Below, piece by piece: positions 55,211-64,000 of a stretch of 64,000 nt of DNA. The notes below the pieces were generated by a model. That model was not told the origin of the DNA and searched no databases. It saw only the letters and a list, made by a program, of their open reading frames with translations. The translations under genes and the position numbers were made by a program. Location: the NCBI GenBank assembly GCA_034509735.1, contig JACGWO010000012.1, positions 27,681,188 to 27,745,187 on the forward strand, read 5' to 3'. Numbering within the stretch: the first letter of the stretch is position 1; each line of letters begins with the position of its first letter. This DNA is from Sesamum alatum (Eukaryota; Streptophyta; Magnoliopsida; Lamiales; Pedaliaceae).

Positions 55211-56119
55211 GAAATAATGTCCCTCAAACGATTAAGTTATATAAAGCTTGAGCTGTGCAGCTCTGCCTGCACTCTAGAAACAACCGATTCTCTTCTCAAT
55301 TGGATGGAGAAACTTGCTAAATTTCAGTTCTATATTGGTGCCCCCAATATTGAGTTTCGCATGTCTGATAGGTATAGCACGAATAGGGTGATTTTCAAGG
55401 ATATCCATGCATGGGGAGAACGGATGGAGTGGTTGTTTGCATATACCAACTGCATTAATTTCAGTTGTCTCGATGGCTTAGATACCATGTTTCAGAAACT
55501 AGTAGCAAACAGCGATGAAGTCGGTTGTTTCGATACTGTAGTATTTCTTGACATCTCAGCATATACCGGTTTCTTTGGAGTTGGAAGGAATGCAAAGTTG
55601 GACATGCTACCAAATTTGGAGAAGATATGCCTTAATTATGTCACCAACCTTTCCTGCGCCTCAACTTTGGCGTCCCAACTTGGACTGAGGTTTTCCAAGT
55701 TGAGATACATTAGGGTGAAACAGGTGCCCACAGCTGAAATATTTTCTCTCCCTCGGCACAGGCACTACAATACTCTCACTGGAAAAGCTCCAAGGCATCT
55801 GCATCGAATCCTGCGAGCGGGTGGAAGAAATCTTCAAGCTTGATCAGAATTCGAGCCATGATTTTCTCTTCCCAAACTTGTTGAGCATTGAATTGACGAA
55901 TTGTCCGGGGCTGAGGTTTCTCAGTGAGCAAAACGTAGCATGCCCAGGTTTAGAAAAGGTGATTGTGTCGGACTGTCCTCTTCTGAAGAAGTTGCCTCTC
56001 ACAGCCCAAAAACGTTGGCACCATTGAGACAATTAGAGGAGAGCAAGATGTGGGATCAGCTGGAGTGGGACAATAATGACATCAAGAATGCATTACAGCC
56101 CTGTTTTAAGCCTCATTGA
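55211..56119 (+). pseudogene. Frameshifted LRR tail of NLR3
   Basis: It continues the LRR homology of NLR3 in several frames: 55217-55720 (SSACTLETTDSLLNW, GERMEWLFAYTN), then 55740-56005 (FKLDQNSSHDFLFPNL, LRFLSEQNVACPGLEKV), then to a stop at about 56119. Single-base changes at about 55175, 55205, 55721-55726, 56006-56011 and 56048-56054 separate the parts; most fall in short homopolymers. Either real decay or assembly errors. Confidence 0.85.
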
Positions 56120-56431
56120 TTCCCAACATCAACAGAATACCATCAAACTCCCACAAGTCCTAAATTATTTATTTAGGCACATAACTATCACCACAGCAAC
56201 CAAAAGGGAAGGCCAAAACAGTAATTCCAGGTATCTAACCTTTACATCCATCTATATATCATCATGTTTTAAGTCACAAGAAAATTAAAAGAAAAGGCAC
56301 ACAAAAACCTATGTTCAGGGCGTTTATTTCTGCTGGAAAAACAGACTCTTTATGAAGAGCTCTTTATACAGCAAAATAGCCTCAGCCAAGCTGTAGTTTG
56401 ACATTACACTATAATTCTTCACTAACGCTCT
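56120..56431. other. Tail-to-tail spacer, NLR3 and ARABIDILLO-like gene
   Basis: About 310 bp containing the 113-bp block (56116-56228) repeated at 51521-51633 and the 3' untranslated ends of both genes. Confidence 0.6.
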
Positions 56432-59400
56432 TTAGACTGACAAACCTGCCTGATGCTGCTCCAGGTTTCGAAGCACAATGCGGGCAAAGATTTTGGCTTC
56501 TATGGGAGCACTTGCTGCAGCTGCTGCTGCACGTAGAACCCGAGGAGCTCCAGCGCTTTGGAGAAGTCTCACATGAAGAACTGCATGCCGGCCACCAGGG
56601 ATGGTAAACTGCAGTTCAGAATTCGAGAAGGGACGTCAGTAGAAATTTGGTAGTTCTGATTTGCTGTATAGAGTTAAAAACAGGAGATAGAATTCATTTA
56701 TGGAATTTTGTTGTGTGAGAGTTTGAGTGGGACTGCATGTATGTAACCTGAAGAAGAGCAAATGCAGCACATCCCTTCAGTGTAGGAGAAGGATTTCGTA
56801 GCATGGCAACAAATCGTCCAATCTCAGCACCGCTGGATAGAGATAAAGTACAAAGCCAGTGAAGAGAAAGGAAACGAAAACTTGGACAAAATAATTAAAG
56901 GCGACATAACAATAAAAGATTCAGCGACTGAAGATCACACCATTTCATATAATAATAATCAGAGGCAACGAAAAAGATCACGGCTGCATATACAAAGCAT
57001 GATATATTAAGATATTCAGTAAGAACGATTGAAGGGTTTTGCTGAGGACAGGGTTCAGTAGAAAAGTAAAAACAACTTTACGGTGAGTAAAAGAGGAAAT
57101 GCATACACATCGGCAATCCAAAGGAGCCAACTCAAGAATAGATAAATGGAAGTATGAACAAAACATACATCCTCTATCAGCTTTCTGAACAGTAAAGTAA
57201 GGAGATAGTAGACCACCTTCCTTCTGGAACTCAATGGTAATAAATATAAGCAAAACTTATCACTCAAGAAGCTAAACTTCTACTCGCCTATAACCATTCT
57301 ACTCTATACCATTCAAATATATTTCCATCTACATTAGATCCTGGTGAAAGAGAATGTGTGTGTGTGAGGACAAGAGAGAGAGAGCGAGAACCTGCATCTT
57401 AGATGGCCTGCTTCTTGAATGCGAGCGGATTCTGTTACTTGTGTGAGAGCTGCAGGGGCTGATGACGCTGCAGCAGCAGCAAATGCTTGGGGATCGGAGA
57501 AGGTCATGACAAAAGCTTCAATGTTTTTCAAAGCAGTTCTTCTAAGTCCATCTAAGTTTACACTCTTGGAAGTGCTCTCTGTTGATGTTCCTACCAGTGC
57601 AATTTCATCCATTCTGCAAACAGAATTCACTAGTTTTAGTAGTCTCAGCATAATACCTACCCCTTCCTGCATACTGTATTTTCAGGATAAATTAACCTCT
57701 AATTCACCAAATATAGAATAACCAGTGTTCCTCCTTTAACATGTCCAATGCTATCTATTACCTTGCAGAGAACAGCTCATCGCAAAATATGGAAAATGTA
57801 ATAAACACAGAAGGCATATGATGTTTTCTTTCTCTATTGCCATGTAAAGCAAATGAGCATTGTTAAGAGAACGACCATGAAGCTTCAAAAAGAATTTGCT
57901 TTAATACGCTACTGCGAAAAAGGCGGCATGCATATGCAGGTCTGGTATTGTCTTACAATTTAAATAAATAAAAGAAAGAATTCCTAAAAGAGTATAAAGC
58001 AATATGAATAATATGTTGTTATTACAATAAAAAAAACTATTCAGATTTTAGAAGCTTATCAAGTACCTTCCATCAAACATGTAGGTGAGTGCCAAGGCAG
58101 ACATGAAGCGTGCCATTTTTGATACAGAAGAAGAACAAAGATGAACTAGGGCAGGAACCCCTCCTTCCTCAACAATACGGAGAGCATTACCAGGATGAAA
58201 GCAAGATTCCAAAGGGCTCCTGCGGCAGTCTCATGTACATCCTGAAAAGTTGATCAAAATTCAATTTATATCCTACTATAGTAAGGAAAAAAGCATGCAT
58301 AAGTGATGTATTGCATCATGGGTATCGGATTTATAATGAAAATGGTGGCATATCCGCTGATGTTGCTGAATGCACCATCCACGGGGTCTATGAACAAACT
58401 CCCATTAATCACACTCATAATCTTAACAAGATCGTATTATTATCTGTTAAAGCATCTTTGTACACGCATCAATTCATATAATACAGCCTGACAATAAGGC
58501 ATGCTTCTTTAATACCTGCAAAATGTGCAAGAAACCACCTTCTTGTTTCTCTTGTTTGTACAAAATATGAGGTTTCAATCATATTCAACTCAATTGTTAT
58601 TAGGAGCTAACTTGTAATATAAGAATTATCTAAAAGGCCCAACAAAATTTTCTACTAGAGGAGTTAGTTAAGTGGAGCCTGCAGAGAAGGAAAGAATAAT
58701 CCTTTTGCACAGGAAACCATCATCAGAAGCAAACAATATAAAAACAAAATCACCTGACAACTTCCAATGATGGCTGATCATAATTACCAAGATCTCACAT
58801 CCAAAAAGGAGCAATTAATTACCATCCTTTACGTTGCATGAATGAAATCAGGAGATAAATGCAAAAGGCAACATTGAAGGTCAATAAATAAACCAATAAA
58901 ATTTCAAAAGAAAACCTGACAACTTGCCAAGTTGTGGTCGATCATAAGTAAGCAAGTAGATTTACATGGAAAAATGATCAAGTTTTAATGCCATCCTTAC
59001 ATTGCATGAATGAGATCACGAGATAAATGCAAAAGCACATATTGATGGTTTAGATAAACTTACCTCAGCATCAGATCGTGCCAGTGCAATTAGTGGTGCC
59101 ACGCCTCCTTCTCGCCCAATAGCAACACTATTAAAAAAGAACATGAATGTAATACATAATCTAATAAGAAAAATTGAAGCTTCGTCTTCGTGATTAAATA
59201 GAAATAAGACATTGTAAAGCATAAAAATGCTAATCTATAGACTAGCTGCCACAAAAACCAGAAATCTGTGATTTGGATTCAACCTCAACTAACACATGTC
59301 AGTATAACCTGGTTAATTCTCTCTATGTGGCTTTCATTTCCAGCTCTCTTACAATGCCTTGCAACACCCAGTTGAATGTCAAAAAATATGTCATCATACT

Positions 59401-62400
59401 GTTTCCAGCAGATGAATTCCCTAGATCTGAGATTTTCACTCAGACATCAATGCCAATCAATCTTTCTTAATTGCCACACTTCTTTTCCTCTCACGTACAA
59501 TGCATTACAGACACATTAGCATGTTCACCAAACTTAAATGTCATTTCAGTGTTGCCAGCCGACCAATATTTCCTCCGATCTCCAAATGATTTATGTAAAT
59601 ATACAAACTCAGAAAGTAGAAGCAGAAATATTACACAAAGAACAGCAATTTGCACTAACCTATTTGTTTCTGACACAGACAATCCCCAGAGAGCACCGGC
59701 AGCCCTCTCCTGAAGGCCATGAGAGGCAATTACACAGGAATGTGCTAGAGCAACCTAACCACCAGCAGAAAATTGCAAACTTAGAAAGAGCTGGAAATTT
59801 CTCCTACACAATTTAAGATATCTAGTATCTCTTTGATGACAACCTCCAGGGCGAAAACTTAAGCAAAAGAAACAATGGAAAAAGTGGCAAACATAGTGTG
59901 GCAACTCTCCTGAATCCATTTCAATTGAACAACTTCATCAGAAGCAATAGTTTTTTCAATTATGAAAAGAAATACGGAGAAATTTCCTCGTGCCTTATTT
60001 GATTAAAGCAAGAATGAAAATAGTAACACAATCAAGAATATCCAGACATGTCAGTACAATCAACTCCTCCCATTCAAACATTATATATCTAGTTTGACTG
60101 GATATGGCTCTCAGATGGGAGTTAGAAAAGTAAAACAATACTTAGTTTAAAAAGATTGCCCTCAAAAGTACAGGTTGATAGTTGGTGGTGCACATCATTA
60201 GGTTTTTATGCAAGAAGAACTTACGGTTTAGGAAACAAAGTCTTATTTTGGGACGTCTATATAAGGAAATAAGAGTCATAAGTTTGGGACATATGTAATA
60301 GTATAATGAACGTTAAACTTAAAGTATTAGGACAATAAAAAATGCTTTCATATTAAAAAATTCATTCCACAACAAGAAAGATATTATTTGGATTCATAAG
60401 TTCTACTGGTATGCTGATAGTAACTAAAATTTGTCTGACGACAGGAAAGGGAATGAAGCCAATGGAAGGGGAAAGAAACGAAGAGAGAGCAAAAGAGCGA
60501 ATTTCTCACTTCTTTGATGTGACTTTTGAGTAGCTTACAAATCTCAACAAACAAGATGAGCCATGCAATTGCACAAAGATAATTCTTTTGCACCCATTCT
60601 TAAACTTAACTTCCTCATTCCTAGAGTAGTCAAGCACGGTGCGTTTCATCTACTAGGCAATCATCTGGAGACAAGATTATGTTGCATGGATGCCACCCAG
60701 GTTCATATACTTAGCTGGGAGGTATATTCATAAATAGTATGCAGCATGTTTTTAACTGACAGAAGATATTCTTGCAATTCACTTAATTATCGAGAAAAAC
60801 TGCCCAAGAGTATTGGCGATGAAATTCATTACTAAGAAAGTCAAAAACACAAATGCAGTCACCTATGGCAATCGGATGAACGCGAGCTAGGTATTGCTTT
60901 GTTTAAGTCAAATTTGGTTAAAATTTTACCCAGAAAAATATAAAGCACCACAAATATTATAGACCATTTAGTTTTCATGTAGCATAAAAAGGTACATGGA
61001 TATCATCCTCTTGTAATGATGTATATCATCTTTAAATTCAGAACAAATCACTTTGAAATATTGTTATAGTCGCTGATATCAAATAACAGCGTTCCAAATT
61101 TTACTGAATAAATCATGAAATAATTCAAAGTAAATACACCCCAAGATAAAACCACTCAGTATAAATTAATCCACACAGATTATTCCCATTTCAGGTAATT
61201 AAGTTTTGTTTCTAGTTTCATGAAATCCAGCAGAGTTGTGGAACAAACACAGCCACAACTTCCTCGCAGAATTGATTCCATGAACAACATGAGTTCAAGG
61301 AGTAAACACAAGCATGAAATTTGCAAACATGAAAATGAAAAAAATATGAATAAATTCAGGAGATTGCCACCAGCTTAGTTCATGCAGGTAGTCACGAGGC
61401 TTGCATGTATTTGCATGATTGAACATAATAAATTAATTGAAACGGAATTTTGTCTATTTTCCAGTTTACCTTCTCAAGGCAGCAGCCAGTGCAGGAAACA
61501 AACAACATCGATGCATTTCAAAGCAAAACTAACCACCAAATTTCCTACAGAAGCATCTGTCCCAGATACATTTGCACATAACATTTTAAAACATGACGTC
61601 ATTTGCTAATATAACCATATTTCGAGCTTGACGTAATGAAAGAGCTCTATTGACAGGTGCAACCATGTACATGCAAAAGAACATCAGCAGAATGAGACTT
61701 CATAAATACAGTGGTCTATGGAAAACAGAAGGTCTAATGGGAACTAGCTAAAACCATGACAACTTTAAGAGTCCTATCTGGTACAAATTAATGAAGCATG
61801 CATGCACGTTAAAAGTGGTAAAGTTTCTCAACTGGTTAAGTTGCCCCAGTTTAAGTAATTCAAAACATGATTATGAAGAGCTTAGATTTCATAAATATTA
61901 TAGTGTCTAAGGAACTGACGGTGTTAATGAAAGACTAGCTCAATGCGGCAACCTTGAAAATCCCAACAGAGACGAGTTAATGCATGCATGCACATTAAGA
62001 ATGGAAATATTTTCCAATTTCAGTCCTGCCAGTTTCATAGTTTTAAAAATCAGATCAACATCAAACCCTTTTTACTCCAAAAAAACATAATGCAATACCT
62101 ATAGTAAGGTAGAAAAGGAAGTGCTTACAAAAGGCCAAAGAGCTCTTAAAGAACTGCGGTAATCTTAAAATTCTAAATGTTGGGCAAAAAATTGAAAGAA
62201 TTCATCTATTTTATGCTGATATATCTATTCCAACAACCTTTCAAGGAAATACAAACTATTTTCAAACTACAATGACATAAGTATATTAGAATCAGTAATG
62301 CAGAGTCACAGGAACATAACATAATTCCATCAGAATGCTATTATTAGCCCTAAACATTCAGCAAGTTGAACTTGAGGGTTAACAGTTTATCTATCTAATA

Positions 62401-64000
62401 TTTTTCCATAAGACGAGTTGCCCTTAAGGGATCTTTTAAGAGCAAAAGAGAAAGATGGGGATGGGGGTGGTTGAGGAAAAATTTTCTTGGGTTCCCACAA
62501 AGTAAGGTTGCCAAAAGGGAGAGTGGTATGACCTATTTTGACATTATTTACATGAATAGGCAGCTCTAAAACTTATTCCGACTAGGAAGAATAGAGGCTT
62601 TCCACACGTGATTCAGTATTGACACATAGAAACAAACATAACAATGACATACCAATGCCTCAACTCCACCTGCCGCCGCAATGGCTTCTCGGTTCCTGTC
62701 GTCAAAGGATAAATTCCATAATGCACCAGCAGCTTCTTGCCTATGCACCAGAAAACAATGGAGCAATTTTAAAAACGCCAAGGTTATGCAAACACCATCA
62801 GAAACAGCAATGACCTACTTCTCACAAAAGTTTGAAACTAAATAGAAACTTCAGCAAAAAAGAAAAAGAAAAAACCATTACCTCACACCATCATGTTGGG
62901 AACGAGTAAGTTGCACAAGAGCTTCAAGTGCTCCGGCCTCTTGTCCTACTACAGCATTGTTACTGTTGCTATCTCCATGAGCAGCCAAATTTGCCAATGC
63001 CCGAGCTGCCTGTACATTAACATGAAACAATAATAACTGAGAAACTTTTTGCTTATATAGAAAGTTTTTCCACGTTGAATCGAGAGTTGAAGGTAAGCAG
63101 CAATTAAATAGCATCTGATAGATCAAACGTCATTGGAGAAGCACCTCAGACTAACACCGAGCAATATGAAAAACACAAGTTGGAGAATATGAAATGTGGG
63201 AAAGAAGAGAGACTGATACGTTGTCTAGGACGGGTGTATGATTCTGTAACATTTGCAGCAAGTACGAGATGAGTCTCCACACATATTAACTTGGAGATGA
63301 TACAATGCTTAACGAGCAACTTCAATTATACCCCTGGGCGCATTAAAGAAAGAATTTGACATGATGTGTCAAATTCAAATTCCAACACTAAATTATTAAT
63401 AAAGTTTGCATCTGTATATGCAAGGGAAATCAACTTTATGCCACCTTATGTAGATAAATGTACTCCTTGCAAGTATGTCATCATTGTCATGGATAGATAT
63501 TGCTAACTTAAAAGATGAAGAATATCCTAGAACCACGGAACGTAATTAATAGTAATAGATCCTGGTGGCCCACTATCACAAATTCCAACTAGATATGGCT
63601 TATGCATGGAATTACTAGCTTGCCGAATGATATTCCTTGAGAACACCACAGTGCTCCAATCAGAAGTTGATCAAATAAAATAGAGCACCTGCATGACTAC
63701 CCTAGATATTGCAACTGTTTAAAAGAAGAAAAGTATAAACCATGAAAATTTCCCAGAGGGTAAGTGACTTATAGACCAAGGTAAAGAAACAGAATGGCTA
63801 AGTGAGCTGGGTGCAAGTTGTTCTTCTTGACATTCTAATAAACGGAGGGACCGTCCTTGCTAGGTCAGGAAGTGCTACAGAAAAATGATGATGTTCAATA
63901 AATATGTAGATTTCATGCTTCGATATTCTATAAAACAGAATACCACCTGCTCCTGAACTCCTTCGACCTTGCAAGTGCGAGCTAGCGTAACTAAGGCATG
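56432..64000 (-). CDS. ARABIDILLO-type armadillo-repeat protein, C-terminal part (runs off the window)
   Basis: Nine exons read on the minus strand: 64000-63947 (partial), 63009-62882, 62740-62653, 59754-59660, 59127-59064, 58241-58067, 57613-57392, 56832-56748, 56608-56432. Phases agree except for one missing base. The protein carries armadillo repeats: HALVTLAR, ALANLAAHGD, GALEALVQLTRS, EAAGALWNLSFDDRNREAI, GVEALVALAHSC, RAAGALWGLSVSETNSVAIG, GGVAPLIALARSDAE, then RFMSALALTYMFDGR and the family end IPGGRHAVLHVRLL and LRNLEQHQAGLSV. ARABIDILLO proteins are nuclear F-box/ARM proteins promoting lateral root branching in Arabidopsis. The F-box and LRR part would lie beyond 64000. In exon 58241-58067 one base is missing near 58196 (LAFNPGNAL expected), which truncates the frame. 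Intron 59755-62652 is 2.9 kb. Confidence 0.9.
59755..62652 (-). other. Large intron of the ARABIDILLO-like gene
   Basis: No exon, nested gene or clear inverted-repeat element was seen in this 2.9-kb intron. It explains why a long stretch lacks coding sequence. A frame at 60384-60593 on the minus strand has no recognisable features. Confidence 0.6.

Noticed and set aside
59273..59816. Plus-strand frames of 65-92 aa inside the ARABIDILLO-like gene
   Set aside because: They lie in introns or opposite an exon and lack homology or start context.
62566..63126. Reading the 71-aa and 82-aa minus-strand frames as separate small armadillo genes
   Set aside because: They are exons 62740-62653 and 63009-62882 extended into introns; phases and splice sites join them to the larger gene.

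Overview
This window looks like nuclear DNA of a flowering plant, most likely a eudicot. The genes have many short GT-AG introns, the intergenic DNA is very AT-rich, and the proteins are plant types: ERF transcription factor, plasma-membrane H+-ATPase, CC-NB-ARC-LRR receptors and an ARABIDILLO armadillo protein. An asterid such as a Lamiales species is a guess only. I see no tRNA, rRNA, CRISPR or bacterial feature.

Layout. 1-8250 is a transposon-rich flank of a pyruvate decarboxylase (PDC) locus. It holds a broken promoter-plus-exon-1 copy of PDC, a MULE-type element inserted at that copy's start codon, a three-level nest of inverted-repeat elements with exact 9-10 bp target duplications, a MULE carrying a GRF zinc-finger gene, and small Helitron-like elements. 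8492-11149 (+) is an intact six-exon PDC. 12449-13045 (-) is an intronless group-IX-like ERF. 16808-18886 (+) is a C2orf69/UPF0565-type alpha/beta-hydrolase-like gene. 22028-28987 (+) is a 21-exon P-type H+-ATPase. 31386-32158 (+) is a small gene with a frame-disrupted end. 32553-35857 (-) is a 465-aa basic-tailed protein of unknown function with a 24-nt microexon, and its leader runs toward 37800. 38822-43420 (+) is a 12-exon palmitoyl-protein thioesterase. 44454-56119 (+) is a degenerating cluster of three related CNL genes: one truncated, one pseudogene with an insertion, one with an intact 687-aa frame and a frameshifted LRR tail. 56432 to the window end (-) is the 3' half of an ARABIDILLO-type gene, with one single-base frameshift.

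The genes do not form a pathway; this is ordinary plant gene order. The two themes are layered insertion around the PDC duplicate and decay of the NLR cluster. Exon limits were set by GT-AG sites, reading phase and family similarity recalled from memory. No alignment or expression data were available. I did not find a convincing new biological system. The best leads are the nested MULE stack with its GRF gene, the MULE insertion at the duplicated PDC start codon, and a foldback element flanked by unusually long direct repeats.
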